A DNA stretch of 19,837 bases from Magnetococcales bacterium (GTDB taxonomy: Bacteria; Pseudomonadota; Magnetococcia; Magnetococcales; Magnetaquicoccaceae): assembly GCA_015229095.1 (NCBI GenBank), contig JADGCE010000036.1, positions 1-19,837 of the forward strand, given 5' to 3'. Shown here one piece after another: positions 1-8,503 of the stretch (within the stretch, counting starts at the first letter, position 1; each line of letters starts with the position of its first letter). The notes under the pieces are model-generated. The model worked only from the letters and a program-made list of their open reading frames with translations. It was not told where the DNA came from and did not search any database. The position numbers and the translations under genes were made by a program.

Positions 1-120
1 AGGAGAGTCACCTCTGCGTCTGGCAGCATCTCTTCTGGTTCGCTGCTCTCTTCCGATTCAAGGAGAGTCACCTCTATTGTTGGGCGTATCTCCTCTTGCT
101 CGCTGCTCTCTTCCCGCTCA
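1..120. repeat. Two tandem 60-bp units inside the acidic protein gene
   Basis: Positions 1-60 and 61-120 begin with the same 15 bases and differ at 14 of 60 positions. The unit is a multiple of three and encodes 20 acidic residues on the minus strand. The array touches the window edge, so the copy number is unknown. Confidence 0.9.
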
Positions 121-815
121 GGGATGGTTTCGACCGCTCCTGAAAGCGCCACCTCCACCCCAACGGACTCCTCCGGTTCCAGGGATTCTGCCAGGGTTGC
201 TCCAAGCTCCGTTGTCATTGTGTCGGGGGGGAGTGATTCGGAAGCCGTCAGCGGGCTCACAGCTGATGTGGCGGCGGGTTTCTGTTCTTCCGGCGCCATC
301 TTCTCGGAGGGAGCAGGCTCCTCTTCCCGATGCGCGTGTGCGGCCTGTGCCGTCTCCTTGGCGGCGGATGCCCCTGCATCCAGCTCAAAACCGCGCAGAT
401 CGACATAATCCGCCTCTTCGGAAAAATCGCCATCCCCGTAAGCCGGCAGCATCAGGGATTCCAGCAACTCCTGCTCCAGGTTGGCATCATTTTCAAAACC
501 TTGCACCGTCACGGAGGGGGCGTTTTGCGGCGGGCTTGCGCTGTCCGGTCTCATGTCAGCGGGCAACCGGTCGGGAACCACCTCTCCCCCTTCGTCCAGC
601 AACTCCTCCAGGGAGGCCAGAATCTCCTCCATGGAAGGGCCTTCGCCCAGAAGATCCGCATAGGGATCCCCCTTATGCTGTTTGTGCTGGCCACCGTCTG
701 TAGACGACCCGCTCGCCCCGCTCTCAATGATCTGCCCGGAAGCTGTTTCTGTATGGGAAAGGGATGGATCCGCTTCGGATGACCCTCGTCTTTCTTTGAC
801 TTTTCTGTTGGCCAT
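1..815 (-). CDS. Acidic, low-complexity repeat protein with a PopZ-like motif (3' end outside window)
   Basis: This frame is open from an ATG at 815 to the left edge, giving at least 271 residues with no stop. AAGGA lies at 832-828, 12 nt before the start. The N-terminus is short and basic. Everything after it is very rich in Glu, Pro, Ser and Ala and looks disordered. Residues 60-76 read PSMEEILASLEELLDEG, very like the PSMEEILASIRRII segment near the N-terminus of alphaproteobacterial PopZ/DUF2497 polar-organising proteins. The last 40 visible residues are two copies of a 20-residue acidic unit ending in EVTLL. No signal peptide or membrane helix is visible, so a cytoplasmic scaffold is plausible. 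It lies 68 bp downstream of the carboxypeptidase gene on the same strand. The C-terminus, where PopZ carries its oligomerisation helices, is not in the window, so the family call is tentative. Confidence 0.75.
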   Translation of the reverse strand, partial: MANRKVKERRGSSEADPSLSHTETASGQIIESGASGSSTDGGQHKQHKGDPYADLLGEGPSMEEILASLEELLDEGGEVVPDRLPADMRPDSASPPQNAPSVTVQGFENDANLEQELLESLMLPAYGDGDFSEEADYVDLRGFELDAGASAAKETAQAAHAHREEEPAPSEKMAPEEQKPAATSAVSPLTASESLPPDTMTTELGATLAESLEPEESVGVEVALSGAVETIPEREESSEQEEIRPTIEVTLLESEESSEPEEMLPDAEVTL

Positions 816-883
816 TGAGTTTAGCTATCCTTATGCACCGTCACGAGACCGCAAGCACCCGCGCTACGGGAGACTCGGAGGCA

Positions 884-2146
884 TCACCAGCCAAAAAACA
901 TGCGGATGGAATCCAGGATGACCCGGAAAAAGCCACCCTTGGGCACGTCGACCGCAGCCACCACGGGGCGGGCGAGCAGCTCTTTGCCGCCCAACTTGAC
1001 CACCACGCGGCCTACCGTATCTCCGGCGGCGAGTGGAGCGACCAGGGGCTCGTCATAGACCAATCCAACCTCCAGGCTGCTCCGCTCTTTGCGGGGCACG
1101 GAGACATACAGGGCCTCTGTCACGATACCGTCGACACGCTCCGCCTGACCTTTCCAGATGCGCAGATTGCGCACCACCGCGCGGGCTTCAAACAGACGCA
1201 CCGTTTCAAACAGGCGGTTGCCGTGGCGCAACAGACGCAGGGCCTCCTCTTCCCGGACTCGACTGCTGGGCGCGCCCATGATCACGGCGGCCAACCGCTG
1301 GCCATCCTTGTCATTGGTGGCAATCAGACAATAGCCCGCCTCCTTGGTGTGCCCGGTTTTCAAGCCGGTGACCGTGGGATCCCGCCACAGCAACCGGTTG
1401 CGGTTGTACTGGCGTATACCGTTGAAGGTATACTGTTTTTCCTGGGAAAAATGGGCGTACTGGGGAAAATCCCGTTTGATGGCGCGGGCCAGCAGGAACA
1501 TGTCCCGGGCGGTTGTCATGTGTTCGGGGCTGGGCATCCCGGAAGCGTTTTCAAAGTGGGTCTGGGTCATGCCCAACTGTTTGGCCTTGCGGTTCATCAG
1601 TTGGGCAAAGGCCTCTTCCGATCCGGCAATATGTTCGGCCATGACAACGCAGGCATCGTTGCCGCTCTGGACGGCGATGCCCAGGATCAGATCCTCCACC
1701 CGAACCTGATCACCTACCTTGACGAAGGTTTTGGAACCGCTCATGCGCCAGGCTTTTTCGCTGACGGGCAGTTTTTGCTCCAGTTTCAGATCTCCGGCGG
1801 CCAACGCCTCGTAGACCAGATAAAGGGTCATCACTTTGGTGAGGGAGGCCGGGTGCATGGGCGCCTGATCGTTCTGGGCAAGCAGGATCGTGCCCGAATC
1901 GATATCTCCCAGGATGGCGGAGGGGGCATTGACCTGGAGTTGTCCCTTGTCCCCATCCCCCTTGGAGGCCGGATCATTGGCCGCAGCGGCCTCCGCGACC
2001 TTGGCTGCCTTGCTTTTCGCCGGTTCGACTGCTCCGCCCCAGACCGGGGAGAGAAGCAGGCAGATCGGCACTATCCACCCGATGAATATTTTTCTAGCTG
2101 ACACAGTATCCAACCTGAATTCGGTTCCCCGTTGAGTCGATGCCAT
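884..2146 (-). CDS. D-alanyl-D-alanine carboxypeptidase, PBP5/6 type (peptidase S11)
   Basis: This is a 420-residue periplasmic serine carboxypeptidase (DacA/DacC family) that removes the terminal D-Ala from peptidoglycan stem peptides. All three active-site motifs are present in order: SLTK at residues 101-104 (Ser101 nucleophile), SGN at 161-163 and KTG at 263-265. A PBP5-type C-terminal beta domain follows (about 320-400). The chain ends in an aromatic segment, GGFFRVILDSIRMFFGW, which fits the amphipathic anchor of the family. A signal sequence lies at about residues 18-39. The frame stays open upstream to 2425, but that part overlaps mltB, so the ATG at 2146 was chosen. A GTG at 2104, with AGG about 10 nt upstream, would give a more typical signal peptide and is a real alternative. 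A 175-bp spacer separates it from mltB upstream. Confidence 0.93.
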   Translation of the reverse strand: MASTQRGTEFRLDTVSARKIFIGWIVPICLLLSPVWGGAVEPAKSKAAKVAEAAAANDPASKGDGDKGQLQVNAPSAILGDIDSGTILLAQNDQAPMHPASLTKVMTLYLVYEALAAGDLKLEQKLPVSEKAWRMSGSKTFVKVGDQVRVEDLILGIAVQSGNDACVVMAEHIAGSEEAFAQLMNRKAKQLGMTQTHFENASGMPSPEHMTTARDMFLLARAIKRDFPQYAHFSQEKQYTFNGIRQYNRNRLLWRDPTVTGLKTGHTKEAGYCLIATNDKDGQRLAAVIMGAPSSRVREEEALRLLRHGNRLFETVRLFEARAVVRNLRIWKGQAERVDGIVTEALYVSVPRKERSSLEVGLVYDEPLVAPLAAGDTVGRVVVKLGGKELLARPVVAAVDVPKGGFFRVILDSIRMFFGW

Positions 2147-2321
2147 GGCATCGAAGGTTTTGTTGATGACAGCCGGCAGAGTTTTTGTTCTGCGGCACGC
2201 AATCCTTAAGATATACGGCGATGGCTCCCTACGCAGCAGACAGAGGGGAGGTTCGGCAAGCACGACAGGGCAGTGAGGCATTCCGCAGACTGGGGGTGAG
2301 AAAGCACCACCGGACTGGGGG

Positions 2322-3380
2322 CTACGGCTCCTGACGCAGTTGGTCCGCCAACTCCCGCACCGCCATGGCAAACCGGCTGGAGCGGTTCCACTGGGTGATG
2401 ATTTTAAAATTTCCGAATACCACATGATAGCGGAAGCCTTGCTGTTCTTCCAGTCTGATTAATGCGGCCGGTTCATTTGGTTCGGGATTTTTATCCCGCG
2501 CCGACAGCGTGAGCCCCTTGTCCAGCCAGAAGTGCCAGGGTTGCATCTCGTTCAGTGCAGGGGAAAAGAGCGGTTCCAGATCCGGATTTGTTTTTTTGTT
2601 CAATTGTATAGAGAGGATTCCCTGCGGATTCCAGCCATGCCCGGTCAGAAAAGAGGCAATGGAGGCCAGGACATCGGCCGGATCATCAAAAATATCCCGT
2701 TTGCCGTTGCCGTTGAAATCTGTCGCATATTTGCGCAGTGTGCTGGGCATCATTTGCATCTGCCCCAGGGCGCCGGCGAAAGAGCCTTCCGGTGTGCGGG
2801 GATCCCATCCCTCTTCCTGGCAGAGTATCAGAAAGTGACGCAACTCATCCTGAAAAAAGCGGGCGCGGCGGGGATAGGCGGCCGCCAGGGTGTACAGGGA
2901 GCGCAACACGGAAAAGCCACCGGCATTGTTGCCAAAATCGCTCTCCACCCCCCAGAGGGCGACCAAAAATTCGGAGGGTACAGGATAGGTTTTGCGGATA
3001 CGTTGCAACAGGGCGCGGTGGGTGCGCATCTGCTCCCGACCCCGGCGAATGCGCCGATCATTGATAAAATTTTTCCGGTACAGATAATAGGGCTTGGCTT
3101 CTGCCTGGCTCTCCATCAGACGGATGACCTGAGGGTCGGGCGTCAGGGGCGTCAACAGGGTATCCAGCCAGCTCTGCTCGAAGGTGCCCTGCTGGACCCA
3201 CTCTGCCAGCCAGGGTTGGGCGGTGGTTGGGTTGGGTTCCGCCCAGGCCGGGGCCACCCAGCCCAGAAAAAGGGAGAGCAACAGCCCACCCCAACCCGCG
3301 CGGTGCCGATGGGGAGCGGTCGACTTGCCGCCCTGGGCCCGATTACGACACCATCCTTTTTGGAAACGACCGTCAGCCAT
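2322..3380 (-). CDS. mltB: Lytic murein transglycosylase, MltB family (GH103)
   Basis: This 352-residue protein should cleave the MurNAc-GlcNAc bond of peptidoglycan with formation of 1,6-anhydroMurNAc. Residues 30-47 form a signal sequence with a likely cleavage after AWA (47). The absence of Cys at that point argues against a lipoprotein. The catalytic Glu is E146 in ALWGVESDFG. GALGQMQMMPST (203-214) and the DFNGNGKRDIFDDPADVLASI stretch from 221 are standard GH103 signatures. The N-terminus before the signal sequence is unusually long (about 28 residues). I see no good Shine-Dalgarno site before the ATG, so the start is less certain than the end. It is read in the same direction as the carboxypeptidase, a common pairing of wall enzymes, and is divergent from the exporter genes. 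Confidence 0.92.
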   Translation of the reverse strand: MADGRFQKGWCRNRAQGGKSTAPHRHRAGWGGLLLSLFLGWVAPAWAEPNPTTAQPWLAEWVQQGTFEQSWLDTLLTPLTPDPQVIRLMESQAEAKPYYLYRKNFINDRRIRRGREQMRTHRALLQRIRKTYPVPSEFLVALWGVESDFGNNAGGFSVLRSLYTLAAAYPRRARFFQDELRHFLILCQEEGWDPRTPEGSFAGALGQMQMMPSTLRKYATDFNGNGKRDIFDDPADVLASIASFLTGHGWNPQGILSIQLNKKTNPDLEPLFSPALNEMQPWHFWLDKGLTLSARDKNPEPNEPAALIRLEEQQGFRYHVVFGNFKIITQWNRSSRFAMAVRELADQLRQEP

Positions 3381-3577
3381 GGCAATACCGACTCTTTGGG
3401 GTCAGAATGGAGGGATACCTGTGGGGAGGGGCTGCGGTGCCACAACGGCGACCGGTTGACCGCACCCCCCATGCACCCCCATGATACAGGATACGCTCCA
3501 GAAACAAAGCGGATTTCTCAATGAATCTCACGAAATCTATTCGACGTACACGGTTTTTCAGCAAGGATGCCGTTCGG
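3381..3577. promoter_or_regulatory. Divergent intergenic region between mltB and mdlA
   Basis: This stretch must hold the promoters for mltB (minus) and the exporter operon (plus). On the plus strand TTGACC at 3456-3461 is followed after 18 bp by CATGAT (3480-3485). This is a weak sigma70-like candidate matching four of six -10 bases. No operator or hairpin stands out. Confidence 0.25.
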
Positions 3578-5368
3578 ATGCCGGATTCAGCAAGGGCAGT
3601 GCGGCCATTAAGTTGGCGTTTGCGTTATATTTTACCCTATTATCGGAAAAACTGGCGTGCCTTTTTCTGGGGTTTTTTGTTGCTGGTGGGAACCAGTGCC
3701 ACCGCCGCCATGATCCCCTATCTGATGAAACTGGCCACAGAGGCGTTGTCGACGGCCTCCCAGGAAGGGAGTGCGCTGACACAGCATGTCATGGCACTGA
3801 TCGGGGTGGCCCTGCTCAATGCCGTTTTGCGCATCCGCTCTCGCACCCATATTTTTGCCATTGGCCGTCAGGTGGAGTATGAGCTGCGCAAATCCTACCA
3901 TGCCAAACTGCTCTCCCTGGATGCCGCCTTTTTCAACCGGGAAAAAACGGGGGATCTGGTCTCGCGGGGCAACAATGACATTCTGGCGGTACGCATGTTT
4001 ATCGGTCCCGGTTTTTTACAAGTCGCCAACACAATCATGGTCTATGCCGTCACCCTGCCGGTCATGATTGCCCTGAATCCAACCCTGACCCTGCTGGCCT
4101 TGCTGCCTTTTCCCATCATCCTGGGGGTGACTCGCCTGTTGACCAGCCGTTTGTACCGTCTGAGTCGGGTGGTCGCCGACCGCTTTGGGCTCTTTTCCGC
4201 TTTTGTCCAGGAGGCGGTCGCCGGCATTGCCGTGATCCGCGCCCACGGCAGGGAGGCCGATTGGAGAGGGCGGTTTGCCGATGAAACAGAGGGGATTTAT
4301 GCTGCCCAGATGCAGCATACCCGCCTGCAAAGCCTGTTCGGTCCCATGGTCGTACTGGCGGGGGGGGTGGGTGGCGGAATCATTCTGCATGTGGGGGGGC
4401 AGGCGGTGATGGAAGGCCGCTTGACCATCGGCGATTTTGTCGCTTTCTTTGGCTATCTGGCGATTCTGGTCTGGCCGACGGTGGGATTTGGATGGATTTT
4501 AACCGTGTTGCAGCGGGGTCTGGCGGCTTTGGAACGCATCGGTCAAGTGCTCGATACCGAATCCTCCATCCAACTGGCCCAGCCCGGTCCAGGCCGCTCA
4601 CCGCCACCCACCTCCCCGGCCATACGGGGCGCCATCCGGGTGCGCAACCTGCATTTTTCCTACGGCGAACCCCTTCTCAGGGGCATCCATATGGATATTC
4701 CGGCGGGCCGTTTTGTCGGTTTGGCCGGTCGTATCGGTTCGGGAAAGAGCACCCTGCTCAACTGTCTGGCCCGACTCTCGCCGGTGATGAGCGATACCCT
4801 CTTTCTGGACGGGGAGGATATCATGACACTCCCGGAAGCGCAGTTGCGCGCCACGGTGGCCATGGCCCAACAGGAAAGTTTTTTGTTTTCCGCGACCATT
4901 CGGGAAAATCTCTCTCTGGGACGACCGGAAAGCGGGGAGGAGGCCCTGTGGGAAGCGGCCCGTCTGGCGGCCTTTGCCGAGGAGATCCGGCAGTTTCCCA
5001 AGCAGATGGATACCCTGGTGGGAGAGCGGGGTATCACCCTGTCGGGCGGGCAGCGGCAGCGTCTGGCCCTGGCAAGGGCCCTGTTGATGGAGCCCTCCAT
5101 CCTGCTGCTGGATGATATTTTTTCCAGTGTGGATGCCCGCACGGAGTCTGTCATCCTCGATAATATCCATGCCCTGGCCGGCAGTCGCACGGTGATCATG
5201 GTCTGCCATCGCACCGCTGCCCTGCACCGGGCCGAGATTATCTATCTGCTGGAAAATGGTCAGATCGTCGCCCAGGGTAGCCATGAGCGGTTGATGGAGG
5301 AGAGCCTGCTCTACCAGAGCCTGCACCAGCAGATGGCCCGTCATGAAGCCTTGGAGTCCCTGCGATGA
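3578..5368 (+). CDS. mdlA: ABC exporter half-transporter, MdlA-like, with degenerate catalytic site
   Basis: This is one half of a type I ABC exporter: a six-helix membrane domain (about residues 10-330) fused to an ATPase domain. The ATPase motifs are Walker A GRIGSGKST (384-392), Q-loop QESFLF (Gln432), signature LSGGQ (488-492), Walker B ILLLDD (508-513) and H-loop His544. Asp513 replaces the usual catalytic Glu after Walker B, as in E. coli MdlA, which has DD at this place, so this half supplies the non-canonical ATP site of a heterodimer. The start at 3578 gives 596 residues, close to the roughly 590 of MdlA, and has AAGGA at 3563-3567. An in-frame ATG at 3521 would add 19 residues but has only a weak GGA upstream. 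The gene overlaps mdlB by ATGA. The substrate cannot be read from the sequence. Confidence 0.9.
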   Translation: MPDSARAVRPLSWRLRYILPYYRKNWRAFFWGFLLLVGTSATAAMIPYLMKLATEALSTASQEGSALTQHVMALIGVALLNAVLRIRSRTHIFAIGRQVEYELRKSYHAKLLSLDAAFFNREKTGDLVSRGNNDILAVRMFIGPGFLQVANTIMVYAVTLPVMIALNPTLTLLALLPFPIILGVTRLLTSRLYRLSRVVADRFGLFSAFVQEAVAGIAVIRAHGREADWRGRFADETEGIYAAQMQHTRLQSLFGPMVVLAGGVGGGIILHVGGQAVMEGRLTIGDFVAFFGYLAILVWPTVGFGWILTVLQRGLAALERIGQVLDTESSIQLAQPGPGRSPPPTSPAIRGAIRVRNLHFSYGEPLLRGIHMDIPAGRFVGLAGRIGSGKSTLLNCLARLSPVMSDTLFLDGEDIMTLPEAQLRATVAMAQQESFLFSATIRENLSLGRPESGEEALWEAARLAAFAEEIRQFPKQMDTLVGERGITLSGGQRQRLALARALLMEPSILLLDDIFSSVDARTESVILDNIHALAGSRTVIMVCHRTAALHRAEIIYLLENGQIVAQGSHERLMEESLLYQSLHQQMARHEALESLR

Positions 5369-7161
5369 TGCCCCCCGTCGTCGCCGAGACGGAAGAGACC
5401 CGGGATGGCAATCTCTTCGATGCCCATCCCTACCGCTTGCTGTGGCGTTTTTTGCACTATGCCCGCCCCTATCGCGGCTGGGTTGCCTTGGCCATCCTGC
5501 TGTTGCCCGTCAGCGCCTTGCTGCAGTTGTGGCAACCCTTGCTGATTCAGGAGGCGGTGGATCACCATCTGCTGCCTGGAAAACCGGAGGGCTTCTCCAA
5601 TCTGCTGCTCCTGTTCATCTCTCTGATTGTGGGTCAATTTGGCGTGGCCTACGTGCAGTCGGCCATCAATACCCTGTTGGGACAGCGTCTGGTGCGGGAT
5701 ATGCGCCGGCAACTGTTTGCCCATTTGTTGGGAATGGATGCCGCCTATTTTGCCCGCAACGCCTCCGGCAGGTTGACCAATCGGGTCAGCAACGACACCG
5801 AGGCGGTCAGCCAGATGGTCAGTGCGGGCATGATCAATCTGCTGGGAGATCTCCTGTTGCTGCTGAGCATCGGAGTCAGCATGGTGCTGCTCTCCCCGCA
5901 ACTCTCCCTGATCACCCTGGTGGCCATGCCGGTCATCGTTCTGGGCACATTGGAGATCACCCGCAAAATGCGCAACACCCAGCGGCAGGGGCGACTGCTG
6001 CAGGCGCGCATGGCGGGTCATCTGACCGAAGAGGTGGAGGGACGGGAGACGGTGCAGCTGTTTCACTGTCAGGAGAAGAGCCGGGCCACCTTTGACGGCA
6101 TGAACAGAGCCTATCTGGAGACGGCGTTGCAGAGCAACACCTATGAGGCCCTGCAGTTCAGCTTTATCGATACCACCTCCACGGTGGTAGTGGCGATGCT
6201 GTTTTGGTATGGAGGGGCCATTCGCAACGAAGCCGACATCAGCATCGGCGTGGTGGTGGCGTTTGTCGACTATATCCGCCGGATTTTTTTTCCAATCCGT
6301 GAAATATCCAGTAAATTTACTACCATGCAGACAGCCATCACCGCCCTGGAGCGGATTTTTGCCCTGCTGGACACCCCGGCGGCCATCGCCGACACGGCCC
6401 ATCCTCTCTCCCTGCCTGCCAGGGTGCAGGGGGAGATTCGCTTTCAACGGGTCTGCTTTGGCTATGGGGAGATCCCGGTTTTGCAGAATATTGACCTGCA
6501 CATCCAACCGGGGGAGCGGGTGGCGGTGGTGGGGCCCACGGGCGCGGGCAAAAGCAGCCTGATCAAATTGTTGAATCGTATCTATGAGCCACAGCAGGGC
6601 CAGATCGAGGTGGATGGTGTGCCGATTCAGCAGGTTCCCCTGGCACAGTTGCGCCGTGTGGTGGGGGTGGTGCAGCAGGAGACCTTTCTGTTTGCGGGTT
6701 CCATCGCCGACAACATCAGCCTGGGTGATCCCACCATCACCCGGGAGCAGGTGCAAAAGGCGGCGGAGGAGACCGGCGCCATGGCCTTTATCCACCTTCT
6801 GCCCCAGGGATTGGAGACCCCCCTGATGGAGCGGGGCAGCAACCTGTCGGTGGGACAGCGGCAATTGCTGGGTATCACGCGGGTATTGGCCTTTACGCCC
6901 CGTATTCTGGTGATGGATGAGGCCACCAGCTCGGTGGATACCCTCAGCGAGCGGTTGATTCAGGAAGCGGTGGAGCGGTTGTTGGACAAGCGCACCTCTC
7001 TCGTCATTGCCCATCGACTCAGCACGATTTTGCATGCGGATCGGATTGTTGTCCTCTCTGCCGGGCGGATCGTGGAGGAGGGGCGGCATGAGGTGTTGCT
7101 GAGACAGGGGGGGCTGTATGCCCGGCTGTATGCCCTGCAATTTGATGCGCTCTCCTCTTGA
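5365..7161 (+). CDS. mdlB: ABC exporter half-transporter, MdlB-like
   Basis: This is the partner half-transporter (598 residues), with a membrane domain at about residues 25-330 and an ATPase domain at about 355-595. Walker A is GPTGAGKSS (390-398), Q-loop Gln438, signature LSVGQ (494-498), Walker B ILVMDE with catalytic Glu519, and H-loop His550. The signature has Val in place of the first Gly, as in E. coli MdlB. Since the signature of one subunit completes the ATP site of the other, the pair has one consensus and one degenerate site. The start codon overlaps the stop of mdlA in ATGA, indicating translational coupling and fixed stoichiometry. A second ATG follows immediately at 5368. The family exports hydrophobic compounds, peptides or lipids; no substrate is implied here. 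Confidence 0.93.
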   Translation: MMPPVVAETEETRDGNLFDAHPYRLLWRFLHYARPYRGWVALAILLLPVSALLQLWQPLLIQEAVDHHLLPGKPEGFSNLLLLFISLIVGQFGVAYVQSAINTLLGQRLVRDMRRQLFAHLLGMDAAYFARNASGRLTNRVSNDTEAVSQMVSAGMINLLGDLLLLLSIGVSMVLLSPQLSLITLVAMPVIVLGTLEITRKMRNTQRQGRLLQARMAGHLTEEVEGRETVQLFHCQEKSRATFDGMNRAYLETALQSNTYEALQFSFIDTTSTVVVAMLFWYGGAIRNEADISIGVVVAFVDYIRRIFFPIREISSKFTTMQTAITALERIFALLDTPAAIADTAHPLSLPARVQGEIRFQRVCFGYGEIPVLQNIDLHIQPGERVAVVGPTGAGKSSLIKLLNRIYEPQQGQIEVDGVPIQQVPLAQLRRVVGVVQQETFLFAGSIADNISLGDPTITREQVQKAAEETGAMAFIHLLPQGLETPLMERGSNLSVGQRQLLGITRVLAFTPRILVMDEATSSVDTLSERLIQEAVERLLDKRTSLVIAHRLSTILHADRIVVLSAGRIVEEGRHEVLLRQGGLYARLYALQFDALSS

Positions 7162-7251
7162 CGGCATGCCGTGGCCCCCCCGCCTGCCTGGGTGGGCACC
7201 CGGCCATTCCGGTCATAGGTTTTTTTATGGCATTTTCATTTTCATGGAACG

Positions 7252-7260
7252 AAGGAGGTG
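7252..7260 (+). promoter_or_regulatory. Strong ribosome-binding site fixing the glycosyltransferase start
   Basis: AAGGAGGTG lies 2 nt before the ATG at 7263 (5 nt from the end of GGAGG). It is the best Shine-Dalgarno sequence in the window and decides against the longer frame that opens at 7158. Confidence 0.8.
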
Positions 7261-7262
7261 CG

Positions 7263-8435
7263 ATGGAGCACGCCGTGCAGACACCCCCCATACCCTCTCC
7301 ACCGGGCCCTCTGCGCTTGGCCATGGTGCTGCCCAGCATGCGCCGGGCGGGTGCAGAGTCGGTGGTCGCCACTCTTTGCCGCAGTCTGGCCGCTCTGGGG
7401 GTTGACGTTCATCTGGTCATTATCGGCCACCGTTATGAATATCAGGGGGTTCTTTCCCGGAGTGGCGTTCACCTCCACCATCTGGATCTCTACAACAAGC
7501 CGATCCCTTTCTACCGGCAGGATGTGCACTGGTGGATCCGCCGCCAACTGCGCGATTTTTTTCGCACACTGCGGCCTGATGTGGCCCATTTTCACCTGTT
7601 TCACAGCCTGGTGTGGGGGGGGGCGGCGGCTTATGCCGCCGGGGCGGCCACAGTGTATACCGCCCACGGTCAGGATCCCTGGTTGATCGGAACCGACTGG
7701 GCCTCCCGCTGGCGCAAAGGGCAGTTTTTGCGCAGCATGCGGCGTTCCCACTGCCGTTTGTTGGCGGTTTCTCCCTCGGTGGCCCAACACCAGCAGCAGG
7801 GATTGCGCTGCGCCGCCACCGCCATCGACATCCAACCCAATCCGTTGGATCTAAGCCTGTGGCATCCTGCCCCAACGACGGAGAGCCCGCCCCGGAGGGC
7901 CATCATGGTCGGCACCCTCTATCCTCTGAAACGGGTGCAGGATGGTATTCTGGCCCTGCGTATCTTGACCGACACCATTCCGGAGGCCGAGTTGTGGGTG
8001 GTGGGCGACGGGCCGGAACGGTTGCGCCTGGAAGCGGAGGCCAGGCAAAGGGTGCTGAAAAAAAAGGTCACCTTTTGGGGGGTGCGCAACGATCTTCCCA
8101 CCCTTCTCCCGCAGGCTGGCGTGGCCTGGTTGTTGAGCGAGCGGGAGGGGATGCCCATGGCGGCACTGGAGGCCATGGCCTCTGGCATTCCTCTGGTGGT
8201 GACCGATGTACCTGGCAGTCGGGATTTGGTTCAACACGAATACAATGGCCTGTTGGTTCCGGTGGGCCACCCGGAAGCGGTTGCCCAGGCCACCCGGCGG
8301 ATTTGGGAGGAGGCCGATTTGCGGCACCGTTTGGTGGCGGGCGGTTTGGCCACAGCGGACCGCTATGAGGCCGGTCGGGTGGCCCGGCAGCACATGGAGC
8401 GTTATGCGCAGAGGGTGACCGATAACCGTCGCTGA
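7263..8435 (+). CDS. Glycosyltransferase, GT4 family (group 1)
   Basis: This 390-residue GT-B fold enzyme is predicted to transfer a sugar from a nucleotide-sugar donor with retention. The N-terminal Rossmann half starts with MVLPSMRRAGAESVV (residues 21-35), the loop typical of GT4 enzymes (usually G-G-E/A). The donor half holds VGTLYPLKRVQDGI (216-229), VVGDGPERLRLE (246-257), and the EX7E motif E295-GMPMAAL-E303 followed by ASGIPLVVTDVPGSRDLV. No membrane segment is evident, so it should be cytoplasmic or peripheral. It follows mdlB by 101 bp on the same strand with no convincing terminator between them, so cotranscription is possible. The acceptor is unknown. Lipopolysaccharide, exopolysaccharide or glycolipid synthesis would fit, and the neighbouring exporter could move the product, but this is inference. 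It converges on the gene ending at 8504. Confidence 0.9.
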   Translation: MEHAVQTPPIPSPPGPLRLAMVLPSMRRAGAESVVATLCRSLAALGVDVHLVIIGHRYEYQGVLSRSGVHLHHLDLYNKPIPFYRQDVHWWIRRQLRDFFRTLRPDVAHFHLFHSLVWGGAAAYAAGAATVYTAHGQDPWLIGTDWASRWRKGQFLRSMRRSHCRLLAVSPSVAQHQQQGLRCAATAIDIQPNPLDLSLWHPAPTTESPPRRAIMVGTLYPLKRVQDGILALRILTDTIPEAELWVVGDGPERLRLEAEARQRVLKKKVTFWGVRNDLPTLLPQAGVAWLLSEREGMPMAALEAMASGIPLVVTDVPGSRDLVQHEYNGLLVPVGHPEAVAQATRRIWEEADLRHRLVAGGLATADRYEAGRVARQHMERYAQRVTDNRR

Positions 8436-8503
8436 CAGAAAAAAATCACCCTCCACAAACAAAGGGGAATGGAACGGTCTGAGATCGGTGCCGTGCGACG
8501 CAC

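Noticed and set aside
815..2101. 428-codon open frame on the plus strand opposite the carboxypeptidase
   Set aside because: The minus strand carries SLTK, SGN and KTG in order. The plus frame is a shadow.
2288..2321. Two GACTGGGGG direct repeats between mltB and the carboxypeptidase gene
   Set aside because: Nine-base copies 25 bp apart are within chance for G-rich sequence and have no symmetry or promoter context.
2147..2425. Upstream extension of the carboxypeptidase frame to 2425
   Set aside because: It would overlap the end of mltB and place the signal sequence over 110 residues inside the protein.
5341..7167. 608-codon open frame on the minus strand opposite mdlB
   Set aside because: It mirrors a clear ABC transporter gene. 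The product is rich in His, Gln, Gly and Arg with no domain, as expected from the reverse complement of GC-biased codons.
7186..7232. Possible terminator between mdlB and the glycosyltransferase
   Set aside because: A 6-bp stem (CTGGGT with ACCCGG, including one G-T pair) can form, but the T-run is about 15 nt away, so it does not look like an intrinsic terminator.
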